Of a DNA stretch of 64,000 nucleotides, positions 11,301 through 22,459 are shown in pieces; within the stretch, counting starts at the first letter, position 1, and each line of letters opens with the position of its first letter. The DNA is from Piezodorus guildinii (Eukaryota; Arthropoda; Insecta; Hemiptera; Pentatomidae), in NCBI GenBank assembly GCA_023052935.1, contig CM041292.1:111257436-111321435 (forward strand), given 5' to 3'. The translations under genes and the position numbers were made by a program. The notes beneath the pieces are model-generated. The model searched no databases, was not told the origin of the DNA, and was given only the letters and a program-made list of their open reading frames with translations.

Positions 11301-12719
11301 GCACTATTCAGTTTCTTCTGGACATGAAAATCATCCAGCTTCTGTCGTAGCTATTGTTTCCCCAATTTTAGCCCATCTGCTTATCCTAATCTTTTGAATA
11401 GTGCTAAAAAAAATTATATAAGTAAAGAAACGTTTACTGCCGGTAGAAAATCAACATCTGTAATAACCTGATTCCTTCCAAACCAACTTAAGTAACTTTA
11501 CCTTCAGCCCATAAAAATGTTCTGTAAAGGATTTATAATAAATATCTTGCTTGAGAAATAGGATATCTATAATATATAACTTTCGTTATATGGGATCACT
11601 TGTACCTGAGTGGTTAGAATAACAGCCTCCTATGCCAAAGCTCACGGGTTCAAACCTGGTCCTAGGATTTTTTTAATGGGAGTAAAAAATCCTTAGTTAT
11701 TCGGTCCTTCGGAGGGGACGTTAAAAGTTGGTCCCGAGCCTGTACGATGTCAGGTACTCGTTAAAGATTCCTATCCTAATAAAACCTGATAGGCAAAATT
11801 TAGGACTCCCGCTGTAGCATCGTCCGATTAGCCAGAGCAGCATAAAGTGATGTTCAATAAATAAACAAACAAACAACTTTCGTTATAATATATTATATTA
11901 TAGATATCCTATTTTGTTTCAAGTTCAGATCGACCTAACAAGCTGAAAAACTCAAAATTTTAAACTAATATTTAATATTTAATACTTCATGAACATATCT
12001 ACACGTATTATTATAAGAAAAGATGAAAGTTTATTGTAATCTTCTTCTTCTTTTTTTTTTTTTTTTGATAATATTAAACCTAATCGAAAATGTACTGGCT
12101 TGTTTTCAATTAAACTTTAGAAACATATTTAATTATATTCTAGCCAATTGTGTTTTTAAAATTTTAAATAGATCTTTTATCAATAATCAAATGAATTTGA
12201 GTAAATGGACCAACAGATTTGGATCAAGTACATATAATTAGTAGATCTTAAAACTCCAAAGACTTTAGAGATAAATTATATCCTGGCGCTTAAAGAATAA
12301 ATAGCAAACAATTACGATTAGGCTTAAAACCCGACTAATTAGATCATTCTGTATTGCTTCAAGTAAATATAACTCTTATAGAACGAAGGATTTCAATTAC
12401 AATAAATATTTAATATTCATTTATATTTTTTCCACAGAAGCCGAACAGGTTCGATTTCTTCGAACTCCAAAGTGTTACTCCACCAACGCCAGATCGCAGA
12501 CCAAATGGCAGGACAGAGAGTGAGACAACGCCACTACCAGACGTTTTATTCCATATACCCAACTGTCATTGCAAGTTCCCTCCCCAATACAACCCAGTTT
12601 GCGGTTCTGATGGCCTTTCTTATGTCAATGTTCAGATGCTTAAGTGCGCTCAGCGTTGTGGCAACCATATCGTTGTTACTAGGATAGGAACCTGCAGAGG
12701 AAGGTTCTCTGTTGACTGA
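7341..12719 (+). CDS. Secreted Kazal-like single-domain protein, gene 1 (two exons)
   Basis: Joined exons 7,341-7,445 and 12,438-12,719 code 128 residues. The first exon gives a signal peptide (MELLLLVLVALCGSILA, likely cut after Ala17) and 'QWVFPD'. The second gives an acidic/Pro-Thr linker (about 47-71) and one Kazal-like domain (78-121) with the hallmark 'NPVCGSDGLSYVN', then a short tail. Donor AAG|gtaacc and acceptor ttccacag|AAG are good and the intron is phase 0. Cysteine spacing is C-x1-C-x9-C-x14-C-x3-C-x11-C. Kazal domains bind the active site of serine proteases, so a secreted protease inhibitor is inferred. The position two after the second Cys, where P1 would lie, is Phe, but the odd spacing makes that uncertain. 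The start is the first in-frame ATG and the only one giving a signal peptide. Its paralogue is at 23,535-29,453. An unseen extra exon within the 5-kb intron cannot be excluded. Confidence 0.85.
8293..8357. repeat. (TA)n microsatellite
   Basis: An uninterrupted TA dinucleotide run of about 65 bases within the intron of Kazal gene 1. A shorter AT run follows at 8,580-8,610. Confidence 0.98.
8733..8990 (-). repeat. SINE family A, diverged copy
   Basis: The whole order of SINE-A landmarks is present on the - strand. These are a tRNA-like head at the high-coordinate end, 'AAAAATCCTAG', 'CGATGTCAG'-type core, 'CCTATCCTAAT' and the 'GGCTAATC' 3' block near 8,750. Diverged compared with the copies at 11,591 and 51,973. 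Confidence 0.8.
9357..9390. repeat. Short AT palindrome
   Basis: 'GTTGTTTTTTGTTT' is followed by its near-perfect complement around a central TTTAAA. It could form a hairpin; no function is suggested by its surroundings. Confidence 0.6.
10640..10985 (+). other. GC-richer patch with a 109-codon frame, unrecognised
   Basis: The open frame 10,654-10,983 begins with ATT-GAG context rather than ATG, has no recognisable domain and no clear splice sites. The base composition is higher in GC than the flanking intron. It may be a conserved non-coding element or old transposon DNA; I cannot tell. Confidence 0.25.
11591..11874 (+). repeat. SINE family A, full-length copy with 13-bp TSD
   Basis: The ~284-bp element has a tRNA-like 5' head with a B-box-like 'GGGTTCAAACC'. 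It continues with a core ('CCTTCGGAGGGGACGTT') and a 3' end (TAAAGTGATGTT) followed by an A-rich AAATAAACAAACAAAC tail. AACTTTCGTTATA occurs at 11,578-11,590 and again at 11,875-11,887, a perfect 13-bp target-site duplication that fixes both ends and shows LINE-type target-primed insertion. Confidence 0.92.
12438..12719 (+). CDS. Kazal gene 1, exon 2 (linker and Kazal-like domain)
   Basis: Ninety-three codons and TGA at 12,717-12,719. It holds all six cysteines of the domain and ends with a seven-residue tail, RGRFSVD. The acceptor is tttttccacag. The long 71-codon frame in another phase over the same bases is a shadow. Confidence 0.88.
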   Translation, partial: KPNRFDFFELQSVTPPTPDRRPNGRTESETTPLPDVLFHIPNCHCKFPPQYNPVCGSDGLSYVNVQMLKCAQRCGNHIVVTRIGTCRGRFSVD

Positions 12720-13830
12720 TAGCTGTCGTTGTTTAGCACTTAACCATTACTCAAGTTTTCAGTTATGAAGTACCTTATACCAATTTTCCTTGATTATTCT
12801 CCCAAGCTTTTGATAGTACTTAATAACCTTGCAAAGTAGAAAGGAGACCATCTCTTTTAAAAATGAAAAATGCATTTGCCCACATTATCTTCAAAGATCA
12901 ATCACATTATATACAAAGAAGAATATAGGAAACTATCTCTAAATTATCTGTATCTAAACTATCTCTAAATGAAACTATCTCACAATCATGATCTAAGCAC
13001 AGACAACAGCTCATTATAAACAAGCATAAGAATAATGAACCCATGCAACACAATCAAACATGACATTACTAGCAAACTAATAGTTTCCAAGAGTTGCAAA
13101 AAAACAAATAAAAAGTAATTAATACCAATGATATCTTAAAATACAAAGCGTAATGTCAGAAACGAAGGTGGCATAAAAGGTTTTTCCTGCATCAATAAAT
13201 ATATAACCAAATTATTCATCAAATCAAACATTTATATTATATAATTGATCATTTATTAAATTTTGTATTAGAGGATTGTTGGTTTGACCTAACCGAATCC
13301 TTCCTCAGATTTTATTACTCTACATTTACAACCAACCATCATTTTCAAATACATAATCTTGTTAAAAAATTAGTAGTAATTAAATTCTTTCTCTTTGCAG
13401 TCTTTTTTATACTCAATACACTGATTATACATTGTAGCCTAACGATCCTTTTCATTGAAAAATTTCAGTTTATTAATAACAATTATGTAATTTATATTAT
13501 ATGTAAAAAGTAACTGTGCTTTGAAATTCCCAATTGCTACCAAAATAAACTGATTTATAACATAGTTTTTAAATTTCAAACACTATGGTAAAAAATTAAC
13601 GCTATTTGTTCTGTAGTAAACATATCAGCTATATAAATGTTAATTGTAAATATGAGACTCAAGTTATATTTATTTAGTTATTTTTATCTAGTGTTTTTTA
13701 TATTAATTCGATGTAATTTATAAAAAATTTTGTATAAAACAGATTCTTAGAATATTTTTTGTTAACATTTTTATTATACTTCGTAAGGATAATTTTTAAT
13801 TTGTAATAAATAAAATGTACTTCATTATTC
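12720..13830 (+). other. Probable 3' UTR of Kazal gene 1
   Basis: AT-rich sequence without open frames follows the stop. The first strong AATAAA followed by a GT/T-rich stretch is at 13,805-13,810, which would give a 3' UTR of about 1.1 kb. Other AT-rich hexamers earlier could be used instead. Confidence 0.4.
13805..13810 (+). terminator. Candidate poly(A) signal, Kazal gene 1
   Basis: AATAAA, directly followed by a second overlapping AATAAA-like run and then a T/G-rich segment. Chosen by position only. Confidence 0.35.
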
Positions 13831-13857
13831 CATGTGATATATTCATTTCAATAATAT

Positions 13858-13904
13858 CCACTATTGAATTTAGGACCACTATTGAATTTAGGACCACTGT
13901 TGAA
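13858..13904. repeat. 18-bp tandem repeat, about 2.5 copies
   Basis: 'CCACTATTGAATTTAGGA' occurs twice in a row and is followed by a partial third copy with one change. Confidence 0.9.
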
Positions 13905-15870
13905 CTAATGAAAAAAATATTACTTTATTTAGTTTATAGGATTGGTGGAATTTGTACTTTCTGTAATCATGATTTGACATAATTGTTTAAGGAAATATCT
14001 AATATTCAAAGAAGCCAGTATTTTAATATCTATTTATTATTTTTTTAAATAATTATGAACAACAGTTAATAAGTATAGTCACTCACAAAATTTTTCAAAC
14101 TAAGACTGATTGAAAGTAAAAAAAAATCATAATCAATTTCTTCTTTTTTAAATGTAAGAGTATCACCTCAATATAGCTCTTATAGATTCCATAAGAAATA
14201 GTGATTGAACCATGGATAAATTTATTTTTATATACATAAAAAAAAAGAATAGCAGTTTTGATGCAGCATAAGTTTTTGTACTCCTTCATATTATACTATA
14301 TATATTTTTATTTAATTTAAAATTGATTTTTATGACATTCCTCTATTCTTGAGAATCGTTTTATGCCACTTGTATCAATTTTGAAGGTAATTGGAAAGAT
14401 ATTTTCTCCTATTTCTTACAGGGACTAAGTTGGAAGATAGTTTGCTAATCTTATATTTTGATTCAGCATCAGGGGAGGACAACTTGGTCTAAAATATAAG
14501 TTTATTTTTTCAAACACTCTTTATAGGCCTATTAATTTGAAAATTAAGGATGTGCTTGGAAGTAACCACACCTTTAATCCTAATACTTTATTTTATCTTT
14601 TATTCTTGTAATTTTTATTTAGCCCATTAATGATTAGGGTAGGTCACAGCCCTCTTGATCCCTTCTGCTTACACATATGATGAAATTAATAATATTTTTA
14701 AAGGAAATTTAATAAATATGGAAAGAAAATTAATATTTTGTCTCTGTGATGATTATTACCCCAATTTACTTCCCAATGTAATTAAATCCCTTTGAACATT
14801 TATTAGCTTAAATTTATTAACAGAAGACACAGAATCAAAATATGTAAACAGTAAAAGTTCTTGAAACTTATTTGCTGTATGAATATGAGAAAATATCCTC
14901 TGTATTACCTTTGAAATTGACTCAAGTGACTTGAAATCAAGATCGTTAGAAGACCAGGTACTGAAGAATATAGGAATTTATTCAAAATAATGTATTATAA
15001 TACACACTTTTATGTTGTATTGACTTATTAAGTTTATTATTTTTCAATCTAGATTTTAAAATATTAAAACTAAACAAGAATTATACATAATAAAAATATT
15101 TTTTATTTGTATTTATATTTTCAACAATTACTTTTTCCCTTAATTGCATGACTTTTTTATGTCAAACTCTTAACCTTATTTTAACATATGTTTTAAGTTG
15201 TTCTACAAGTTAAAAAGTTGCTGTAACATCCCAGACATATAACTGCTTATATATGAAATTTCAATTTCATAACACTTTTATTTTTGAGTTAGACTTATGA
15301 CACACATGGTTCCCAATGATTAGAAATCTCACACTATTGTGGACTTAATTAACACTTTATCTACTGAAAGATCACTACTCTGAGCAATGATAAATGGAGT
15401 TTTGAAATAGAATTTTTTTAAAAATTTAATTTTACTCTAACTTTCTAATATTGATCCAAAAACAAAGGAAGGCCTAATCTGTATCTTTTTGACCATGTAA
15501 TTAGGTGGCTAAGGGTATTAAGATGACTGATACTCAACTCAATAGGAGTCAGAAGTGACTCCAAACTACTCTAGGGTACACTCTACACTGTTAGAATTTT
15601 AAGTCAGGAAGTCGGGAGATCAATTTCTTTTCAGAGCCTCAGAGAATCATCATAGAAGATGCAAAGATTTAAACTAGTTTGTTAGAGAGAGAATGGAGTC
15701 TTGATAACCAAGAATCAATAGTCAACATATTCTTTTTTTCTTTTAGGTATAAATAGATTAAGCCAACAACCAACTATTAAATTGATTTAAAAATTTTCTT
15801 TGAATAATAATTGTCTAATTGATTAAATAAAAGTTAATTATCTCACTAGTTGCCTACAACTTCTGACCTT
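13905..15870. other. AT-rich intergenic DNA, nothing recognised
   Basis: No gene, RNA or repeat shared with other parts of the window was seen. Frames are short and mostly A/T homopolymer translations. Confidence 0.45.
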
Positions 15871-15879
15871 CATTCGAAA

Positions 15880-16600
15880 TTTTACTAACTATTCTAAATG
15901 ACTTAATCCATTCAAAATCGTCAAGAACATGCTGCTCAATATTAACATTTTAATTTTCATGATTCTTTTACCAGTTGTTCTCTATCCATTCCTGAATTTA
16001 AAACCGCAGGTAAAACATTTTTCTGACCAATAATTTAAATTTTACAACCAACATCCCTTTATGCTGCTGTGGCTAATCGGAAGATGGATTACAGTGGGAG
16101 TCCTAAATTTTGCCTATCCAGTTTTAATTAGGATAGGGGTCTTGAATGAGTACCTGATATCGCACTGGTTCAGGACCACCTTTTAACATGCCCTCCAATG
16201 GACGGCATAGCTAAGGATTTTTTACTCCCATTAAAAAATGCTAGGGACTGAAAATATGTGTTAGGAAAATCTCTCTAACCCAGCTTTATTATTTTTCTTC
16301 AGATAAATTCATAACAAAAATTAATAATATGGATACAGGGATGTGGATTACATTTATTTCTTCATAGTACATTACCTAAATAGTAAGTATAGTAGTATAG
16401 TAAGTGGTTAAAAAATTCTCAAAAATTAACAAAAAATGAGGCTATTAAGCTAGTTAAAGTTTGTAAAGTGAAAGGGGCTGAACTTACAATATTTTCTTAT
16501 AAAGCTTTGTCAGTATCCTACTTGCTGTAAAGATTTCTATCTTGAAAACATTTTTTTTTGTTTAAATAAAAAAAAATACAGCATAAGTATAGTTTTCGTG
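15880..16600 (+). repeat. Interspersed repeat family D, 5' part, with SINE-A inserted
   Basis: The 'AAATCGTCAAGAACATGC' block with a following 'TTTTACCAGTT' block (15,917-15,980) and the 'AAAAATGAGGCT' and 'CTACTTGCTGTAAA' blocks (16,430-16,540) are in the same order as at 27,540-27,930 and 39,240-40,130. A SINE-A copy at 16,054-16,255 interrupts it. Confidence 0.6.
16054..16255 (-). repeat. SINE family A, head-truncated copy
   Basis: The 3' block 'GCTGTGGCTAATCGG' (16,067), the 'TAATTAGGATAGGGGTC' segment and the 'CTCCCATTAAAAAATGCTAG' segment are all present in - orientation. The tRNA-like head is missing. Confidence 0.85.
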
Positions 16601-16811
16601 ACACAGCTTTTTTCGGTCAAATTCATAATTTTTTCAGTCAAATCCATAATTTTTTCAATCAAATCCATAATTATTTCCATTCAAATTCATAATTTTTTCA
16701 ATCTAATTCATAATTGTTCCAATGAATTTCATAATTTCTTGAACCCATTTTATACAGTTAATTTAATGAGGTTTTCCTATTTTATTAAATCATGTTGTTG
16801 TAGATTTATTT

Positions 16812-17078
16812 AACATCACTTCATGTCACTCTGGCTAATCCGATATCTGGCAGCAGAAGTTCTGAATTTTTCATATCAAGGTTTAATAAGGATAAGGATC
16901 TTCAACCATTTCTTGGCATTATACAAGTTCAGGACCCATTTTACATTCCCTACATAGGATGGCATAGCCAGAAATTTTTTACGCATTAAAAAAAGACCAA
17001 TCCAAATGCCATCTGCTGAGTTTGAACACGTGACCTCTAGCATATTAAATCTTTGACCCCTTATTATATAAATCTATC
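16812..17078 (-). repeat. SINE family A, diverged full-length copy
   Basis: The 3' block 'CTGGCTAATCCG', core and 'ACACGTGACCT' head are in order on the - strand. More diverged than the 11,591 copy. First of a run of alternating SINE-A pieces. Confidence 0.8.
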
Positions 17079-17089
17079 AAGGGTCAGCT

Positions 17090-17572
17090 GTGGTGCAGTA
17101 GCTATAATAACAGCCTTCTGTGCCAAAGGTCGTTAGTTCAAACCTGGTGGATGGCCTGGGATATTTCTTTTATATATTAAATATATATTAAATTCATAAT
17201 TGCTTCAACCACATTTATAATTGTTTACAACCCTTTGGAAGGGCGATTACATCCTTCAAAAATCCTTGAGCCATCTACCAGGTTTGACGCCACGACCTTG
17301 GTCATGTTACATCCTTAATCCCTCTATTAAATCTATTATGAGTCAACTGTGGTGCAGTAGCTTGTATAACAGCCATGGTAACAGGTTCAAGCCCGGCAGA
17401 TGCCCTTTGGATATTTTTTTTCGTGTTTTAACTAAATTCCTAATTTTTATCTCTCTTTCAAAGGGCAAATCAAGGATTTTTATTCCCTTAAAAAATCTAA
17501 GCGCCGTCTTGCGTGTTCGAACCCACAACATTTGGTATAGAATTCTTTAGCCACTGCACCACAGGTGACCTT
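17090..17572. repeat. Cluster of SINE-A head fragments in alternating orientation
   Basis: tRNA-like heads occur at 17,090-17,165 (+), 17,228-17,320 (-), 17,340-17,420 (+) and 17,460-17,572 (-). Each carries the 'TGTGGTGCAGTAGC' or complementary 'GCTACTGCACCACA'-type motif and a B-box-like segment. The pattern suggests head-only duplication or inverted repeats, not independent insertions. None folds into an intact tRNA. Confidence 0.7.
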
Positions 17573-17599
17573 AATAGATGTATATAATAAACTGTTTAT

Positions 17600-17815
17600 A
17601 ATGTAATTTCACAGTCGCTAGCATAACAAAGCATAAGGTTCTATTCCAAAGGTCGTAGATTCGAACCCGGAAGATGGCACTCAGATTTTTTAAAGGGTGT
17701 CAAAATCCTGGATTGTTTCACCTTTCGAAAGAGATAGTACAAAATTTGGGACTCTTGCTGTGGCACCGTCGTATTAGCCAGAGTAACTGACGTTAAATGG
17801 ATAAAAGACAACAAA
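17600..17815 (+). repeat. SINE family A, copy lacking part of its head
   Basis: From 'GTAGATTCGAACCCGG' the copy continues to the 'GTATTAGCCAGAGTAACTGA' 3' block and an A-rich end near 17,815. Confidence 0.75.
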
Positions 17816-18003
17816 CAAATTTTTTAAAAATTGTTCTTGATAGGAAAACCTCATTAAACTAAATATATAAAATGGGTTCAAGAAATTATGAAAAACCTAA
17901 GAATTTGATTGACAAAATTATGAATTTTATTGACAAAATTATGAATGTGATTGAAAAAATATGAATTTGATTGAAAAAATATGAATATGTTTGAAAAAGG
18001 CTA

Positions 18004-18720
18004 TGTAGAAGGTGATATCTCAAAATGGAATTAGCGAAATTAATATAGAATACACATTTGTAGTATGTGTACAAGTGACCTAAAGTAGGTTATTAAGACT
18101 CAAGTTGTTCCAGAGTTATGAAATTCTATTCACTATTGAAATTGCAGAAATTGAAATTTATATCAACCTTAACTTTTAGCGCGCTATTCAAAGGAAAGTT
18201 AAAAATGACTCTCATGTTTAATTTATTTTTTTGAATAGCCTCGTCGTTGTAATATTTGAAGAAATTTTGATTTTGTGAACATTGTTTGTAATTGGAAATT
18301 AAAAAATGGGATATTGTCAACTTTTATAGCTCAATATCCAAACGGGCCGAGTAAAAAAAAGAACTGATTGACCCATTTAGAGCAGTTATTAAAATTCCGA
18401 ATAGAAGGCAGATGCTATATGTAATTAGTGTGTTAAATAACTTTTACTTAATAAATTTAACATTTTACGTTTAATTACCACAGACAAATTTTAATCAGCT
18501 TAATAATTGATTTTTTACTTAATCTGTTTACACCTAAAATTAAACATAATATATAATTATTAAATTATTGGTCAAAATAATGTTTTATAAATTCAAGAAT
18601 GGCCAGAGAATAACTGGTAAAAGAATCATAAAGATCAAAAATGTAATTTAATGAAAAATAATAAACTGGTTTAGAATTGAACTCTTGAAAGTTCAGATAA
18701 CTTTTAGAAATCGCTGCCAA
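18004..18720. repeat. Family D remnants
   Basis: 18,004-18,160 resembles the region after the homopolymer block of the 27,500 copy ('CTCAAAA', 'CACATTTGTA', 'GAGTTATGAAATTC'). 18,590-18,640 ('ATAACTGGTAAAAGAATCAT') matches the same family on the other strand. The rest is AT-rich and unassigned. Confidence 0.45.
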
Positions 18721-19019
18721 AATCCCCAGTTTATCTGCCCTAAAGCGAATAGTTCCGCGTTTGGACCGATAGCGTGATTCCCGATGACGAAGAAAACCAA
18801 TAATAAATATATAAATAAAATAAAAAGAGAGTTTAATCGATATTTCATTTGGTAGCCGATGAAAACAATATCCCGTCTAATGGCGAAAGCTAATTAGCTA
18901 ATAGGTTTTATAATCAACCGATAACTGAGCATTGACCTAATATTGTTCGACCTATTACATTTTTCTTTCTTGTGCATATCATTTCTTTCGATTATAATTA
19001 CGAAGTGCAAATGTGACAA

Positions 19020-19560
19020 ATAAATCATACAGTTTTACAAGCTGAGGAATTGTATGCGTCCGAAACTTTGATCATGATTAGTAAAGGTCTATCTGACCAA
19101 CTGGAAAAAAAAAAAGAGAGGATATTAAGAAAAATCCTGGGTAACAGATGGGTTGATGGACAATCGCTAATGAGAGGAGTTGCACAACAAGGCAAGACCT
19201 ATCACAGCATCAATGAAGAAGAGCTATTATTTTACGGTAATCTCTTCAGGATAAATGATGATCGATTAACGAAAAGAATATGGAGTTTAGTTTAGTCTAA
19301 GGCAACAAGGCCGAGATGGTTCCAGGGATGCCAAAAAGATCTAAGGAAAATTGGTATTTATGACCAAGAAATCGCTGACAGGGACATATTTAGAAAATTC
19401 ATAAACAACAACCAAGGCTTTAAAATAATTTCAACATTCCAAAGGCGGAGTGGACCTTTGTCCGAAGAAAATAAACAGGCACTCGTTGGTAGACCCAAGA
19501 GATACTGGGAAGAAGTCAAAGCTGGAACAAGAACAAGACCTAGGTACTAAAGTGAAGCTG
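19020..19560 (+). mobile_element. RTE-like LINE, C-terminal relic
   Basis: The frame at 19,050-19,295 reads 'YASETLIMISKGLSDQLEKK', then 'RILRKILGNRW', and ends at a stop. The same frame continues to the closing 'VGRPKRYWEEVKAG' at about 19,480-19,535. This is the usual RTE C-terminal block (YGAETW..., LRRI-G, GRP--RW). Only this 3' part remains. Confidence 0.75.
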
Positions 19561-20470
19561 GTTATTACCTCGTAGTCCAATAGAGACTGCCAATGGAAGT
19601 GAAAACTTTATTTTTAACTCCCGTTTTTTTTTTTTTTTGCACTGGAATTTTGTTGGAAAGAAGAATACGTTTCTACTAGTAGATTATGTTTAGAATGCAT
19701 GTTTTGTTATTACAGTTTCATTTAATTGTAAAACATCATCAACTTGTAGAGTTATATCATTAAATTATGCCATCGTAATCGAATGTGACTGTAGTGGTAC
19801 ACATAGCACACTTTATTTGGTGGACCTGCCATTTGTAACATGGGAATTCGGAAATTTAGGTTTATACTTTATAATTGTTTCAAAAGATTGATATTTCTGA
19901 GAAAGAATAAAATTATTCACTTTTTTTTTATTGTTTATTATTTATCATTATTATTCCTAGACTGAGATCTATTAGCTCAAAAGTAATGCGATTATTTGAG
20001 ACATCATTATAAGAGATCCCTTTCTGCATTTCTTTAAGTCATCCTTGGTCTTGAAATTTAGATATGTCCACCAAATTTAGCATCTTGATATATATTGTTC
20101 AGTTTGTCCCTTGCCCTTGACTTTAAACATTTTTCTAATTGAATGTTGTCATAAAAAAGCTTTAAGGGAAATTGAGAAGAGAAATGTTATTGACAACGGA
20201 TGTTACTTATGTCAATGAAACTAATAAGATGAAAAGAATAGCTATCTAGAACCACTTAAGTCTGACTTAATAAGAATAGTGCCAATATACGGCTTAATCA
20301 TGTGTTATAGCGCGGTGAGATGAAAGAAAATTCGGCGCATATATGGACCTAGCGCAATGGAATTGCCGTAGCTCTGGACATGTGTAACCAAGAAATGTAT
20401 AACACGGCATAGTGAGGCAAGACCACCTGGAAACATTTAGCACTAGAGCGAATGAGTAAATAGGTAATTA
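19561..20470. other. Mostly unassigned; possible further RTE remnant
   Basis: Around 20,280-20,350 the + strand gives 'KKIRRIYGP' after a broken 'YG' motif, which resembles another decayed RTE C-terminal block. Otherwise nothing is seen. Confidence 0.3.
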
Positions 20471-20472
20471 TA

Positions 20473-20645
20473 GGGGTACTCACTACGTTTGCTATAGTGT
20501 TGTGCTATTTATATTTATTTATACGTTTGCTATTTGTGCTATTGTGCTATATCCATCAATTTTATACAGGAAATAACTGTAGAAACTCGACGGGTTTAGC
20601 AAAATAACACAAATAGCATGCTATAGCAAACGTAGTGAGTACCCC
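20473..20645. mobile_element. 173-bp MITE with perfect 25-bp TIRs
   Basis: 20,473-20,497 is the exact reverse complement of 20,621-20,645 (ends GGGGTACTCACTACG and CGTAGTGAGTACCCC). TTATA lies directly outside at both ends (20,468-20,472 and 20,646-20,650), a 5-bp target-site duplication. The interior is AT-rich and non-coding, with repeated 'GCTATT' words. The superfamily is not assigned. Confidence 0.9.
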
Positions 20646-20650
20646 TTATA

Positions 20651-21930
20651 TTCTCTTATATCACTTAAGTTGTGAATAGAAATAAAATAAAATTGGTCTG
20701 GAGAAAAAAATAATTGTATCAGATAGGTTGTTCTAAAATAATTGTTTTGTATCAAAGGATAACTCAGCTTGTTTCCTATTTTTCAAAATTTATAAAATAA
20801 ATTATTATTTTATAAATGTGTTTATAAAATGTTATTTTATTTATTTTAGTATGATTGTTATTTGGTTTGATTGATAAAGGCCTTTAAAAATATGTAAATA
20901 CAACTAAATTTAAAGGTACGATTGCCAGGAATTCAGGCTTGAAACCATAGATAATACTATTATTAAACAAATTTTCTATTTAATTAACAAACATTACCTA
21001 CATCAATTACGGCACGAATTATAAGTTTTTATTTTTAAAAATACGATTTATAATAGGCTGATTTTTTACAGCCTTTGGACGAATGGATATTGATTTTTAA
21101 AAATATCAATTTCATATTTCATTTTGTTCTTTTGCACCTATTTATTTTTAATATCTATGGTTACATTCAAAGCTCAGAGCCTTTAATGTACAAATTAGAG
21201 GTGATAGTAATAGTAAAAACAAAACATGACAACATTAGCAATATACATGGTTCATGACTGAGTACAGCAATGGGGATGTTGAAATTATTATTGTTGGGTT
21301 ATAAAAGCTAGATGACACCCTTTACAGACAACTCCCGGCTATTGGAGCTTTTCAAAGCAAGTTTTGTAACATCTGATATCTTGTAGTATATTATTTTAGG
21401 GAGGCTCATAATGCAATATACTGTAACAGACATTCAATACTGAAACAACCATCATAAATTATGTCCTCGTAAACTGGGGTGATTTCACGATGGCACTTCT
21501 CTGAGATTTAAAATCGAAGCCGCTCCCTTTAGACTGTGGCTCACATCATTCTTAATCTTCCTCTAGAAATGCCAAATAGTAACAAAGCACAGAAGTCTAA
21601 CTTCTTTTTCAACCCTATTTTAAATTAGTCTACAAGCCACAATCTATAAAATTCGTTGCTATATAGAAAACTACAGATTCCTTTAAAAATAAATACAGCT
21701 TTTCTTTACCCTATACATAGCCTTTCCTTTGATCATTTTCATTGGAAATTGAATAATTTTTCAAATTAAATATTTGGCATCTTACTACATACGCTGAACA
21801 AACATGTGTGGTATCTCTGAACAACGACAATTCTGATGACCTGTATTCAATCAGTATCCATGGAAGAATAGAGTAAAATCTGGTGTAAAAATGCAACCAA
21901 ATCCCTTCAGATCACTTTGACCATAACATC
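20651..21930. other. AT-rich intergenic DNA, nothing recognised
   Basis: No conserved frame, repeat or RNA was identified. Confidence 0.4.
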
Positions 21931-22375
21931 CTGCTATCTTTAATAATGTTCCGCTTATGCTGTAGAACAAATCCATTATCTATGACTCCTTCTTGACAAG
22001 TGCCTTACATGGAATAATAATAAAATACTGAAAAGGTCGTAGATACTGATTACAAAATCGCTTACTGTAAAAACTCTTCAAACTTCCAGTTCACTGCAAA
22101 AAGCTCATGTATTAGGTTGGATTGGAAATGCGGAATTGACCTCTTGTACTACCTCAAATAAAATTATCTATAAAGACCGTAATTCCTTCCATCTCTATTT
22201 AAGATGATCGTAAAAAGTATCCGATAAGAAGGTGGCCGTGAGACCTACCAGAGAATATCATATAGGTGCTACCCTACGATGTGCATCTCCTTCACAACCT
22301 ACTGACAAATTTTATTTTATACATAGATCAAACTTACTAGTAGTCTTAATTTATGCTACTGGGTAAATAAATAAA
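21930..22375 (+). mobile_element. Jockey-like LINE 3' end with TAAA-type tail
   Basis: 'GAACAAATCCATTATCTATG' and 'CCTTCTTGACAAGTGCCTTA' (about 21,966-22,010) parallel the 50,812-50,860 part of the intact-looking jockey fragment. 'AATAAAATTATCTATAAAGA' (22,155) parallels 51,095. The 3' end is an AAATAAATAAATG tail at 22,363-22,378. Confidence 0.75.
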
Positions 22376-22459
22376 TGTTTAATAAATTGGGCAATAATGA
22401 TATTTTCTTAAAAATTAATGTTTAAAATGGAAAATTTGATTTAACATGCCAGTTCATCA

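Larger units (their letters stand above)
7446..12437 (+). other. Intron of Kazal gene 1 (4,992 bp)
   Basis: A phase-0 GT...AG intron. It contains a TA microsatellite (8,293-8,357), two SINE-A copies (8,733-8,990 and 11,591-11,874) and otherwise AT-rich sequence. The 7,460-8,290 and 8,991-10,640 stretches show nothing recognisable. A GC-richer patch at 10,640-10,985 has a 109-codon frame of unknown meaning. Confidence 0.75.
16600..18003. repeat. Large foldback: ~24-bp minisatellite arms around a SINE cluster
   Basis: The left arm (16,600-16,787) holds about six 24-bp units of the type 'TCAAATTCATAATTTTTTCA' and then 'GAACCCATTTTATA' and 'ATGAGGTTTTCCTA'. The right arm (17,846-18,003) is its reverse complement in the same order, including 'AGGAAAACCTCATTAAA' and 'AAAATGGGTTCAAGAAATTA'. 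The ~1 kb between is made of SINE-A pieces in alternating orientation. The whole appears inserted in, or part of, a family-D repeat. Confidence 0.8.

Noticed and set aside
12472..12687. 71-codon frame over Kazal gene 1 exon 2
   Set aside because: Wrong phase; the true frame carries the six-cysteine domain and joins exon 1 in phase 0.
16600..16745. CRISPR-like array
   Set aside because: The 24-bp units are contiguous AT-rich minisatellite copies without unique spacers, in a eukaryotic repeat.
17090..17572. tRNA genes
   Set aside because: B-box-like segments and head similarity come from SINE-A; the heads do not fold into complete cloverleaves and lie in a nested repeat cluster. The same applies to the heads at 24,323, 26,892 and 48,930.
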